Origin: Mesocentrotus franciscanus | Taxonomy: Eukaryota; Echinodermata; Echinoidea; Camarodonta; Strongylocentrotidae | Direction of reading: 5' to 3' | NCBI GenBank assembly: GCA_037976565.1 | Contig: CP137669.1 | Span: 37,660,912 to 37,724,911, forward strand | Length of the DNA: 64,000 nt | Part shown: piece after piece, positions 10,948 through 21,835 of the stretch | Layout: each line of letters starts with the position of its first letter | How positions within the stretch are numbered: position 1 is the stretch's first letter | The notes under the pieces: model-generated | Told to the model about the DNA's origin: nothing | Database searches by the model: none | The model's input: only the letters and a program-made list of their open reading frames with translations | Position numbers and translations under genes: made by a program

Positions 10948-11345
10948 ACCGCTCCAGAGGAACGGGTCTTGAGGAACGGTTTGCGAGCGTTCACACTCCG
11001 AGCAGTTTTTTGTTATGGCTCAAACCGCTCCACGAGTCAAAGTGGTCTTGTTGCTATGGCAGCTCAGGTCAGCGGGTCAATTTTTTCGCGCGCGGAATAC
11101 AAACCGTATGTACCGTACTACATGTTTCGCGCGGAACGTCACTAGCTCAAAGTACGCTTCCGTTCACCTTGCACGTTAGAGCGGTCCAAACCGCTCTTAA
11201 TAAGACCCGTTCCTCAAGACCACCTCCCCAGGTGGTCTTCTGGAGCGGTCCAGAAGTCCACTTCCTGGACCACTTTGACCGTTCTCACTCACCTAAGAAC
11301 CGCTCCTGAGGAACGGGTCTTAGTTAGACCGCTCCAACGAAGTGA
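10948..11345. mobile_element. Inverted/direct-repeat MITE-like element
   Basis: The motif GAGGAACGGGTCTT occurs at 10957-10970 and again, direct, at 11308-11321, each preceded by ACCGCTCC. It occurs inverted (AAGACCCGTTCCTC) at 11202-11215. Smaller palindromes include GAGCGG-TCCAAA-CCGCTC (11179-11196) and CCAGGTGGTC/GGTCCAGAAG variants up to about 11275. The block is clearly more GC-rich than its flanks and contains CpGs. No transposase is present. I could not define a target-site duplication, so the superfamily is left open. The frames at 10942-11309 lie inside this repeat. Confidence 0.6.
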
Positions 11346-11940
11346 ATGAGAACGGGGTCCAAGATGGCTACTAGTTATTTCGAAGGGATTATGTGGGCGT
11401 TCAATACCCTTTTTCCTTCAAAGTCTTCCCCATATATGTATTTCTTGTTTCTCCCCGTCCCTCCCCACTCTCTCTCTCTCTCTCTCTCTCTTTGCTCTTG
11501 ACTGGGTCCAGAATTCAAGTACTTAGAAATGTTAAATGCTTAATAGCTGTTTGGCCAGGATATGGTTTATATTCTTTTTAGGGCAAGCTATCATTTTGGA
11601 TAAATTCAACATTCTTAATTTGTTTCTTTCATGTTAATCTTCACAGTCATATCAGAGGTTTTAAAAGTTAATGGATGTCTATTATTAAAATGCTTCAAAG
11701 AAAGTATGGAGATTTGTGAGGGTTACATTTTTATGTTGCATTCTTGTCATGCTTGTAGTTCGAATAAGCTTTGTAATAGAAAGATTTCTTCGTCAGATAC
11801 AACGGAGAAAGTAAATTAGATCATGTTTATGTTGTTATCGCTTACAAAGTAGCTTCACCTCGAGATCTGTAGTGATTTTCAGTGAGAAGCTTATTTTTGA
11901 AAATCGACGAAAGAGGAATCTCCGCAAAAGATACAATGTC
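11346..11940. other. No gene recognised; short CT tract
   Basis: Contains a (CT)n run at 11468-11492. A frame at 11631-11819 has no supporting motif. Confidence 0.45.
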
Positions 11941-11942
11941 AA

Positions 11943-11955
11943 AGAGAGAGAGAGA

Positions 11956-12008
<53 letters not shown>

Positions 12009-12009
12009 A
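11943..12009. repeat. (AG)n microsatellite
   Basis: About 65 bp of nearly perfect AG dinucleotide, with one GGGAG interruption. Confidence 0.96.
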
Positions 12010-12471
12010 AGCCTTGGTTCTGATACGAGGCGCCGGTAAAATCGACCGGTGTGTGGAGTAAACCAGTTCTATTCAGTTGTTGGTGATAAAAACGCCGGAA
12101 GAGTTTGGTCTAGCGCAGACAACATGTCGGTTCCAGAGCTTCTATGAAATCACACGTCATGCATGCAAATTAGTCATACACTTCCATTGATAGAAACAAT
12201 GGAAAATCTGAATACGTGAACTTATTTAATTTGGAATAATACACATTGCGTGGCTCACAAGAATGAGGAAAAATCCTTAAGTGACAACGTTAGTCATTCA
12301 TTTACATAGCAATATAGTTGAATAGTTATGTAATTGGTAATGTTACTTCCTATAAATTTGAAGGTTTGCAGATATAACTAAAGTTTGCATAATTTGTATT
12401 ATCGAAGTAACAACAAAGCCATTAAGAACTCTTGGTTATTTATTGAATTAGAACAACATTCAACAACAAAA
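12010..12471. other. No gene recognised; upstream of candidate exon
   Basis: If the exon at 12472 is real, this holds its 5' leader and promoter. I see no clear TATA box or initiator at a convincing distance. Confidence 0.35.
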
Positions 12472-12540
12472 ATGTTTCTCCGTACGGTATTTGCCCTAAG
12501 GCGGACTTTAGTACAAAGTGCTTCGTCAAGAAAACCGCGA
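12472..12540 (+). CDS. Candidate first exon, mitochondrial presequence
   Basis: The ATG at 12472 (A at -3, in ACAAAAATGT) starts MFLRTVFALRR, then TLVQSASSRKPR. The segment has five Arg and one Lys, no acidic residue, alternating hydrophobic/basic spacing and a Ser/Ala-rich end. That is the classic composition of an amphipathic mitochondrial targeting peptide. After 23 codons the frame meets a perfect donor, CGA|GTAAGT, at 12541 (phase 0). A first exon that encodes only the targeting peptide is common in nuclear genes for mitochondrial proteins. I cannot name the protein, because no downstream exon could be joined with confidence. The upstream frame is open to 12385, so the ATG is chosen by context. 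Confidence 0.35.
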
Positions 12541-12544
12541 GTAA

Positions 12545-13270
12545 GTACCATGGAACTTCCTTCGCCCTTTTATGGCACTATGTAGCCTACTATAATTACT
12601 CTTTTCGGGTAAAGAAGGTCGCATGGTTTATCTCTTTTTCTACGATAAAACTAAAAGCTAGCAAAGTAAACATCAATTTACTCTATTCTCGCGTAGGGCT
12701 GCTCTCGGGAGAGACCATACCCCCGACGAACTGTATACATCCATCCGCCTCCGAAATTTTCAAAATGCAGGGTTACAAAATGTACAGGAAACGCCTAAAG
12801 GCAAGTTGGGGCACCCCCATCGTAGTCTGAAGATTAAATAAATCCAACTCAGTTTCTTGAAAAGAGATTGAAAAACGGATGCGTGTTGAGAGGAATATAC
12901 GAAAGGGAATAGACAGGAAGTAGATGGAGGAGATGAAGTCTGCTTTACAAGGCGTGGTTATTCTAAGAAAGAGTGGACTTGATATTTGAGCACAACCTGA
13001 ATATTTAACGAGTTCAGTTTTTGTCTTTATATTTTCCGGATACATCATCATGATTATACTTTACATGTATGTTCAAGTAATTTTGTTTGCATTGCTAATA
13101 AAGGAGAAAAGAATGTTACAAACTAAGTGCAATTAATTTAACTATTATGAAAAGTATTGATAGGATTTTTCATATTGAAATTTAGAGAAATATGATGAAT
13201 AGTACCACAAATAAACGACTGGTTATTCATTATAAAAAAACGATATTTATTTTTATTTTTAATGAAGGCT
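12545..13270. other. No gene recognised
   Basis: AT-rich sequence. A minus-strand frame at 12773-13051 (92 codons) shows no family signature. Confidence 0.4.
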
Positions 13271-13272
13271 GT

Positions 13273-13413
13273 CTTTTAAAATATACATTTATGAACAAAC
13301 AACGCTGAACTTTTATGTCAATTAATATCGTTTATATGTGGTAATATTCATCTTATTTCTATAAATTTATATAAATGTTCAGCGTTGTTTGGTCATACAT
13401 TTATATTTTAAAA
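13273..13413. repeat. Inverted repeat with 37-bp arms
   Basis: The left arm, 13274-13310, reads TTTTAAAATATACATTTATG, then AACAAACAACGCTGAAC. The right arm, 13377-13413, is its reverse complement with about two mismatches. The loop is about 66 bp and AT-rich. It looks like a small fold-back MITE. It sits immediately upstream of a second element that begins at 13421. Confidence 0.75.
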
Positions 13414-13420
13414 TACATTC

Positions 13421-13954
13421 TTAAAGGTACTATGTCCCATTTGCAGGCCAAAAATGAAAAGGTTAAATTCCAACGGCATTTGAAAGACAATACTAATTTA
13501 GAACTTCCCTAAAAAAGTGGGCTTGAAAATGTCTTTAAGTGGGAAAATAACGACTATTAGTTGTCGAATCGACTTAGGAGCTATAGAGCCAGTAAGTAAT
13601 AGTCTGATTTTTCAGACCATTGTACCGAATGGTCGTACGTTTTATGCTGCGCAAAGATTCAATCAGTTTAATTTTGGCCATTACAAGAAGTGGGTTATTG
13701 ATGTAGACAAATGCTCATGTACCCTTTACAGCTCATTTTATGTATGTTATTACCAAAGATGAAAAAGCCAGTCAGTCACTCAATAGTGTCTGACAGTGAA
13801 GTCTAGCAAGTAAACGGGTTTCCTTGCATAATTTGAATATTAGGACACTGCTAACGTTTAAATTTCACAGATAGGACATACATGACATATTCATAATTCC
13901 TGCAAAGTTCTACAGAATTTTATGTTGGCTGCAAAAGGGACATAATATCTTTAA
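13421..13954. mobile_element. TTAA-flanked MITE, about 530 bp
   Basis: The left end is TTAA|AGGTACTATGTCCCATTTGC (13421 on). The right end reads GCAAAAGGGACATAATATCT|TTAA, ending at 13954. The terminal inverted repeats match over about 27 bp with a few mismatches (the shared core is TATGTCCC and TTTGCAG). TTAA on both sides fits a 4-bp target-site duplication of the piggyBac type, but the terminal bases are not typical enough to assign the superfamily firmly. The 81-codon frame at 13517-13762 lies inside and shows no transposase signature. Confidence 0.65.
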
Positions 13955-15316
13955 CTCAAATTAGAATTTTTTATGAACAAAAAAGCTGAAAGAAAAGTAA
14001 CATGTCATATTAAAGAACTTTGTTATGACTGTACTAATACAAGCAGTTTGTTTCTCTGAGAATAAAAAGAGTTACAAGAGAAAAACAAGAAAGGAAAAAA
14101 AATTGGGTCACTTAGTTCAGTTAAATTTATGCAGAGAAGAATGGACTGGGGGAAGAAGTGGGGGAAGAAAGAAAGTGATGGGGAGATATTTCATGTATAA
14201 AACCAGGATAAATTTTTAACGAGGGTCGATATTAGGAAACAAACCTTCCAGTCAAATAGAAAATATAAGAAAGATACTGAAAAAAACAACAACAACAGCA
14301 AAGGAATCAAAGGCTGAAAGAAAAGTCATGAAAATGTGAATGGAAGGCAAACCTTGAGGTGGAATGTTTTCGAGAGAAACCACACGCCGCGCTGTCTACG
14401 CTCAGAGATATCCTCTGGTGTTTATACGCCGAATTCAAGACCTCTAGAATCCAAATTCCTCGGCATGAACAAGATTGCAAGAAATATGTCAGCTGGAAGA
14501 AAGACAAGAGCCAAGGGCTAGATTGGCCCAGTTTTCATTAATATCCTATATACGCCATGTGTCTCCATTTTGCATAACACCCTGTTTAAATGTTTTAGCC
14601 TTTCCTCATCATGCTGCAATATTTGTCATACAGCTGACCTACTTAGATTAAAACGCCATGCGGGCATTTTGATGTTATCCTTTAACAACGACCAAAGTTA
14701 GATCTCTGTTTATTGGCCATCTATTCTAAAATGAATGCCAGGTAATAATATCTTTCCATCGGGTATCGTTATTTGTTAGGTCTCATTTCGTTATAAGTTC
14801 TTGTTATTGTTTTGCGGCTATAAATCTTGATCGTGAGTTGGGGGCGTATAAGTATTATAAATTTAAGATATTTGCGTATATTCGCTAGAATTCACTTATT
14901 CTAAATTGGATAGTTTGTACGGGGCCGCCGCAGGTTGATTTATTGCTCCTACTAAACGAAACTCAGGCCTTTTTTTTCTCGAAAAAAAGATGCCTCCAGC
15001 GAATTATAAAATAATGAAACAGAAAATTCGGCCCCTCCTTGTTTTGCATATGAATCACGTGAGATAAATAATTTGTCAATATTTTGTCATTTTCAAAAAT
15101 TCTTATATTATTCATGTAGATAGTTGATTATTTGTCGATGTGAGAACTCACATTCATAATCGCCTACTCACGACATGTCGAAAATCATAATAGCCTTATG
15201 TGATGCCACTAATCGGTTCACTAGTTACGACAGTATACCTAAAGGTTATATCTAAACCCAAACGATAATATCCCATGTCCATTATTTTGCAAGATAGCAA
15301 TGATAACAAGATCGGT
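13955..15316. other. No gene recognised; one weak coding-like frame
   Basis: A plus-strand frame from about 14329 to 14541 (it includes EVECFREKPHAALSTL and ends DWPSFH-stop) is somewhat more GC-rich than its flanks and reads like protein. It has no clear acceptor upstream and resembles no family I know, so it is noted only. Confidence 0.35.
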
Positions 15317-15377
15317 TGAGTACCATTTGGGGGAAAAAAAAAGAATTTCCCCCTAATTTTTACCCAAATGGTACTCA
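15317..15377. repeat. 15-bp inverted repeat hairpin
   Basis: TGAGTACCATTTGGG (15317-15331) pairs perfectly with CCCAAATGGTACTCA (15363-15377). An inner GGGGGAAA/TTTCCCCC pairing extends the stem. No function is assigned. Confidence 0.8.
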
Positions 15378-15718
15378 AAACAAACTTCACATCTTCCTTA
15401 GATAGCGAAGTAGCGGACTTGTGACTTGACACTGTGCTGTTAATCGGCCATGAAACCTACATTGAACAATCATGATTTGTATGATACACTTTTTACTAGT
15501 TCATATAATTTGTTCAAAAACATACAGATAATTAACTTTTGAAACTAAAAATCAGGACGGGCGAATACCTCTTGCGCTCCACCTTTTGTTTCTTTAAACG
15601 CCACTTTACCATCCTCACCATGTTCAAACGCGATAGCGATCTTCTCTTTTTGAAGACGAAGATCTCAGCGAAACATGTAGAGAGAGAAAATTAGCACAGG
15701 TAATGTACGCCATTGAGT

Positions 15719-16023
15719 TGAGAAAGAGAGAGAGGGGGGATAGAGAGATAAAGAGAGGAGAAAGAGAGGAGGGGGAAAAGTGAAAGACAGAGAGAGAGAG
15801 AGAGAGAAGGGGAAAGAGAGAGAATAATGTGAAAGTAAGGGCAACTCTCTTCAAGAACGAGAAAGTAATACATGATGGAAATAGAAAGAGACTATGAAGA
15901 GGGAAAGGGGCACTGATTCAGATCTAGAGTGAAAGACGGAAATAAATAGAGGAAGTTGAAAAGAGAACGAGAAACAGAAATAGAAAGCGGGGCAAAGAAA
16001 AACAGAGGCATGGGCATAGAAAT

Positions 16024-16063
<40 letters not shown>

Positions 16064-16322
16064 GGGTAGAGAGAAAATAATGTGGAAGTAAGGGTAATTC
16101 TCTTTAAGAACGAGAAAGTAATACATGATAGAAATAGGAGACAATGAATAAGGGGAGGGGCACTGATTCAGATCTGGAGTAAAAGACGGAAATAAATAGA
16201 GGAAGTTTAAAAGAGAACGAGAAAAAGAAATAGAAAGCGGGGCAAAGGAAAACAGATTCATGGGCATAGAAAGTGAAATGGAGAGAGAGAGAGAGAGACA
16301 AAGAGAGAGAGAGACAAAGAGA

Positions 16323-16367
<45 letters not shown>

Positions 16368-16402
16368 CGAGAGAGAGAGAGAGAGGGGGAGAGGGAGAGA
16401 AG
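15719..16402. repeat. GA-rich block with 253-bp tandem duplication
   Basis: Purine-rich microsatellite tracts surround a spacer found twice, beginning AATAATGTG at 15823 and at 16076 (period 253 bp). Both copies contain GCACTGATTCAGATCT, GACGGAAATAAATAGAGGAAG and GAAAGCGGGGCAAAG; the first is modified by small substitutions. The minus-strand frames at 15624-16504 (up to 217 codons, Ser/Leu-rich, internally repeated) are translations of this repeat, not a gene. Confidence 0.9.
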
Positions 16403-16997
16403 GCTGGGTGCCCCCTTAACGTGACAAGAGTTCCAAGTGAAGGAGGTGAATGCCCTCTGTACTAAACCGCCATCAACTTGACCTACTCTCCTTGTCCTCG
16501 TCAATGATGGTATAGATTATGGTAGCCATAGTAGCCATGTATGTTGATCAATCTCAGCTAGGGCAGGAGCGGAACCAGGATCTTGTAAAGGGAAGGGGGA
16601 GGAGCAATTTAGAAAATATATACTGACAAACGAACAAGAAAAAGAAGATATTTGAAATTGTTTAGATGTCTTTTGGTCGAAAATTTGAAAGGAGATATAT
16701 TTTGGGGGTTGAGTAAATATAGGTAGCCCAGTTTGGTTTCAAAAGGGGGGTGGGATGGGGATTGGGCACATGCAGGTTCTCCCCATCGATTCGCCAGTAG
16801 TTATGGTATAACCAGACTTCTTTCATGAGGAATGGGGTAGGAGATGACCCAGAGGGGGGAACTTGAAAACCCTTCCACTTTTCAAGTCTGATGTCATTCA
16901 TCAGACTAGATATTTTCCTTTGCTCTAATTATCAAACAATATTGTATTAAACACTCCCAAAGTCGAATATCTTTCTTCTCAAATACTGTTGGATTAA
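16403..16997. other. No gene recognised
   Basis: Contains a G-rich stretch near 16741-16762. Nothing else stands out. Confidence 0.4.
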
Positions 16998-17262
16998 TTC
17001 AAAATCCTTCTCCTCACATGGAAGGCTGTAAACGGAGCAGCACCAAACTATTTACAAAACCTTGTTATGCCTTATACACCAGCTCGTAGTCTAAGATCAT
17101 CACACCAGCATCTTCTTAAGATTCCAAAGACACGAGTAGCCTGTGGTGAAAGGGCTTTTTCATCTGCAGCACCTTGTCTTTGGAATAATTTACCATTTAA
17201 TTTGAGAATCATAACTTCCTTAGAGACCTTTAAATCCAAGCTGAAATCTTATCTTTTTTAAC
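16998..17262 (+). pseudogene. LINE ORF2 C-terminal fragment
   Basis: The frame from 16998 (after an in-frame TAA at 16995) reads FKILLLTWKAVNGAAPNYLQ, then NLVMPYTPARSLRSS, and ends SLETFKSKLKSYLF-stop at 17262. The pattern LTWKAVNGAAPNYLQ, the later FSSAAPCLWNNLP and the closing LETFKSKLKSYLF are the hallmark C-terminal region downstream of the reverse transcriptase palm in CR1/L2/Jockey-type LINEs. It is about 88 codons long; the endonuclease and catalytic RT motifs are missing. It is a dead fragment and not a host gene. Confidence 0.85.
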
Positions 17263-17405
17263 AATACCTGTACTTGGCACTATGACGCTCATCCGAACTT
17301 TCTCGTCCAAACTTTCTCATTCTTTCTATTTTTCTTGTGCGCCTCGGAATAGCATTGTCTAGATAGACGGCGCTATACAAATGCCTATTATTATTATTAT
17401 TATTA
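16998..17405 (+). mobile_element. 5'-truncated LINE (CR1/L2/Jockey-like) 3' end
   Basis: Only the last part of a reverse-transcriptase-type ORF2 remains (see the pseudogene entry). It is followed by a short 3' UTR and a tail ending in an ATT repeat (about 17387-17405). Many LINEs of the CR1/L2 group end in such a microsatellite tail. 5' truncation is the usual result of incomplete target-primed reverse transcription. Confidence 0.8.
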
Positions 17406-19864
17406 ATGTCACTGTAATGCAAATGTGAAAGTATTCGACAAATTGTTTTTAATCAAATAAACTCATAAATTCAATTCCATACATTTGATGGGGCGCTGAT
17501 TCCCCATTTGGGTAGGCCTACTTCATGACGTGTCATTCTTAATGTGTCAAAATTAAGGGTACGTGTCATACGACGTGCATTTCTGACCTGCAGTGTAAAT
17601 TTGTTGGAATTGTGTTATGGCGGGAATCTTCTGCGGTAAACATCGTCTAGCGTAGGCGAACATTGCCTGCAAACTATGTCAGCTATGAAGTATTTGACGC
17701 ATATATGATTGGACATTGGTTCTGGAAAAGTGATGATAATTATTATATTTCAAGGTGGTATAAATGGTCTATGACATTGGTAATTTTAAAAATTACAAGA
17801 AGCTAATTATATCTCACCCTCGAGATGAGAATGAACAAAATTAGACTGTTATGCATTATGATTTTTGTTTTGATATTTGTAATCATATTTCATTCATTCA
17901 TTGTATTTTATTGTTACATGGCCTGTTTATAAACCAGCCATATAGCTCTACGCGGCTTTTGCTATGCTCAAAATAGATTCATCAAGTGAATCAAATCATG
18001 CTTTGTTGTTCAGGCGCAACTGAAAATATTTCATTATTTCTGCATCTTACAATATTGTGGTTCTAAAGCATCCAGCTTTCGAAGCTTATAAAATACGAAA
18101 CGCATTGCACCATGATGTATACGGGGTTTTCCCTTAAAATTTGATCTGAATTTCCCTATGGACAATTTGACAGAATAACACCAGACACTGAGGCCTCTCT
18201 AAACATGCTAAATACATAGCAAATATTAAAATGCTGACAGCAATATCAGCACCTGAAGAGCATCTTCAAAATATCTTTTCTTCGTCGTCTTTCATCCAAG
18301 TCAATTGCTGCTAGGGGCTTTCCTGTAGAATTTGCATACTGTTCACACTCGGAAGCTTTTGATGAAGTATTCCATTAATGGGCGCTCATGGATGGAATAT
18401 TAAGCGAGGCAATACAGTGTGAATTTGTTAAGATTCTATCAAGCGCATAGAAAAGACTCTTCTAACGCAAGTTTTTAAGTTGGACGAGTTTGTCTTGATT
18501 TGTTTTGATTAGATGTTATCCTCTAACTTTTTCACATGTTATTTTTTTCTTCTCAGTTTTTTCTCTTTAAAATGCAAACCGGCTGAAGTGATAGTGGATG
18601 TATTCTAAACCAAAAACCCTTTATTAGGATAATAATGCATCCGGGGGGCGTGGTCTATAGGTCAATAAACCCACACCAAAGAAAACTCGCTGGAAACAAT
18701 CCTATATGTAAATTGATATAGACAGTGCCCTTAAGTGCATGAATGATGAGATCTTTCCCGTCGTTCTGTCAGAGTGGGTAGGACGAGGAATAGTCGCAGG
18801 TGCATCGGTGTGTAGACATGATTTCATTATTCACGGGATTTTCGGCCAAAGATTAGGTGTGTCCATCCAAAGTTTTATTATTTTTCTCATTCGAAAAAGA
18901 TACATGTGCATCCTAATCAAAACAGGAATACAGTTTCCACATGGATAACGAAAATCCCAATGCTTGATGTTGCATGGGAGAGGTTTTATCTCATTTAGCA
19001 GTATTTCTTTTTAGAATTATAGAAAATAATTTTCTAAAGCGTACATTCTTGCATTTGAAGAAAAAAATGATTCGAAAAACACTATAAATTATATATTTTG
19101 GTAAAATGGAATTCTCTTCATGTTCCCGAATAGCAGTAACCCAATCAGAACAATGACATATTACATAATCTGTACATGATATTTATTATATAGCCAATAG
19201 AAAGGTATTGAAATGACCATTGTGTTGATTCCTTGAAAGTCTTTGTGATCGTGTTAAAATCTGTCAATGTATTTGACTGTGTTTGTCTTATTTATAAATG
19301 GCATTCAGCAACTACTGTTTGGGATCTATTTCCTTTTCTACACAGACCTATATTACAATTATGGTTATCTTTATTTTTTTTTAGTGATATTAAACGGGCC
19401 CTTGGTGATAGTCGATGGGTAAAGAAAACTGTATAGACGCACCCTCTTGAACACTCTCGTCTCTCATTAGGAAAGTCAAATACGTTCCGATCAGCTGACA
19501 CCCCAGTTACACCGCCAACCCGACTCAAAACAAACTGCATACCGATCCATTCTTGGCCATTCGAGGCAATGTATTTTTTGTTCGGTGTGTCGTCTGTCTG
19601 GTGTCGGTCTTGTCGATGTATCCGGGGTATGACTGAAAGTTGCACCCATCCCATTCACACACAAGCGTGACGGGGGGAGTGAGAAATTCCATGTTCATAA
19701 AATTTGCTTCTTGCCATTTACATATTTCATGAAGATGTTGGCAGTGGAGCCTAGGATAAAGAGCTCAATGGAATGCCAGAAGATGGAATATTCCTAACAA
19801 CATCAGTAAATTAGATGGGGTATGATACTTTGCTTTTAAAACTATTCTGGTCTATGCTGCAAAT
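17406..19864. other. No gene recognised
   Basis: AT-rich unique-looking DNA. The minus-strand frame at 19292-19654 (120 codons) has a GC-richer half (19440-19650) but no splice sites or motif I can defend. Confidence 0.4.
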
Positions 19865-19865
19865 T

Positions 19866-20142
19866 GTTAAAGAAGTGCTGTGGTCTTGTGGATCACATAG
19901 TTCGCGGTTCGAATCCCAGCCCCAGCTGTAACAAGACATCAATCTACATTTTGCCGCTCTCCACCCAGATGTAGTAAATGGGTACCTGCAAGGTAGGATT
20001 TTTTTCTTCATATATGCTTACAGCGCTTCAGGCCGTTGAACTAAAGCCAGAGTAATGATAGTGCTTTTGGGGCGCATTGAGCACCCTCGGAATGGATATA
20101 TTATGCGCAAAAGAACTGTAAATATTATTGTTATTACTATCG
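19866..20142 (+). mobile_element. tRNA-derived SINE (family B)
   Basis: The B box GCGGTTCGAATCC lies at 19904-19916. The body follows: ATCAATCTACATTTTGCCGC, TCTCCACCCAG, AAATGGGTACCTGCAAGGTAGG. It ends near an ATTATTGTTATTACT tail. It is a diverged plus-strand copy of the family also seen at 34.3, 38.8, 42.4, 49.9 and 54.2 kb. The short minus-strand frame at 19811-20011 is its translation. Confidence 0.8.
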
Positions 20143-21499
20143 TTTCATGTTTAATAATTATAAATTTATTTAAATTAATTTTCTACTACTTGTAGAAAGT
20201 TTAATTGATCAGAGGGATTACTTAATTGTAACAAGATAATAGTGAATCGAATGCAATTCGCTCTAAGATGGTGTTATTCATCTTTTACAGTATCATTGCT
20301 CTTCCTTCAGCAGAACTTAAATTAAAAAAGACAACTCCAAATTGCACATATAGACCACGTGTTATATACGTGTGTCGGGACTACTACTATATTTATGTTG
20401 CTTATTTTTATATACACATTACTTCGCTACGATACAACTAAAGTCGTTTCGGAATTTATAATTTATTGATTAGTTTTGAACATTTACTGTAATTTCATTT
20501 GCTGTCATGCGAATTCACATGTATTATTACCTGAACTCAATATTCTCTTAGAAATAGGTTACACACAGTTCGATCACCCTCATTTTTGCATGGAAATTAT
20601 AAACATTTAAAATGGGGAGATATTAATTAAGGAGGCACCTCAGTGCTCAGACAATTAGGGTGATATATTGCTACTTTTTATTATCAAATTAATACAGTCG
20701 CTTCATTATAATTCGGTCTCAAGTCATTTATCATGATGCCTGAATGAGATGTAATATTCTTACTTCCTAGAAATTCAGTTGTATTTTAATTGAAATAACA
20801 ATATGTGACAAGCTCTAATGAATATTCATGTTAGTCCATTCTATTCAGAAAAAGAGTCACCGGGAACCCCTTTATTATGTTGTATTTAATTGTAGGACTC
20901 ACAAGGTGTCGGGTTTTTGCTTATCTTGCAGCCCCAGTTCTGTTTACAATAAGTTTCTGCTTTGTATATACTTTTATTTGAACTGTATAAATAAACCGAA
21001 ATGAAGTGAAAAATTACGTGTGAAAACAAAGTGTTTAGAATATACGTTGCCATCCACATGATAGAACTGTGATAATGACCTGGTTCGAAATCGAATGATT
21101 TTTTTTCTTCTGAACTTGGTAGTCCAAGTTCTGTTGTGATGACAGTACTTAAACTCAACAAATTTAAACGGAATTATGATTTACCAATGGTGCGGGTGTG
21201 TGGGTGTGTGTGTGTATGTGATGTTTTTTTTTTAACGTAAGATAAATACATTTGGTAGATAGTTCGGTTATGAAGATAGCGAAAGAGCTCATTTCAGTAG
21301 TGATCTTAGATATTTTAAGTGAAACCTGATCGTGGTAGCGAAGAACATACGATATGCCATTATCTTAAAACGAGATTTCCTCCAAACAATAATTTTTCCC
21401 ACGCACCTGTCAGAATCGTAATATGTTATATCTTCCTCTACATTGCTTGATAAGATTTTTTTTTTTTTTAAGAATGTTGCTTGTACCACGACCATACAA
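20143..21499. other. No gene recognised
   Basis: AT-rich; a short (TG)n run lies at about 21187-21220. The minus-strand frame at 20886-21161 is not recognised. Confidence 0.4.
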
Positions 21500-21835
21500 T
21501 AAGCCCGTTCACACAAAACAATTAGTGCGTGTTGAATCGCGACGCAAAGATTGATTTTTTTTTGGGGGGGGCGACCATTCACACACAGGTAGAATATTCG
21601 CTCGACGGCAAGAACGTCCGAACTGCGCATGCGTGAATCTCGACGATGTATGCGCGCTTGGAATCCTGGAATTAAATAAATCGATTTTGATTCTCAATAC
21701 CTGCATTCACACACACAGCGCCCGACAAACTCGCGATTATAGTGAACAATCGCAAGACTTACTGCGAATTGGATCGCGATGCAAAAATCGAATTTTAAAT
21801 CTCACTTCTTTTTATGTGGGTGTGAACGCCCCTAA
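21500..21835. mobile_element. Harbinger-like MITE with TAA target duplication
   Basis: The left end is TAA|GCCCGTTCACACAAAA from 21500. The right end is GTGGGTGTGAACGCCCC|TAA, ending at 21835. The terminal inverted repeats share CGTTCACAC. A 3-bp TAA on both sides fits PIF/Harbinger, which duplicates TWA. Internally, GAATCGCGACGCAAAGATTG (21534 on) is repeated in direct orientation as GGATCGCGATGCAAAAATCG (about 21771), and ATTCACACACA occurs twice. It contains a TGCGCATGCG palindrome (21625-21634). No transposase is present; the small frames on both strands here are incidental. Confidence 0.65.

Noticed and set aside
15851..16504. 217-codon minus-strand frame, the longest in the window
   Set aside because: It is Ser/Leu repeats plus a duplicated spacer, produced by translating the GA microsatellite block and its 253-bp duplication.
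19292..19654. 120-codon minus frame, partly GC-richer
   Set aside because: Two frames look equally plausible in the GC-richer half and neither has supporting splice signals.
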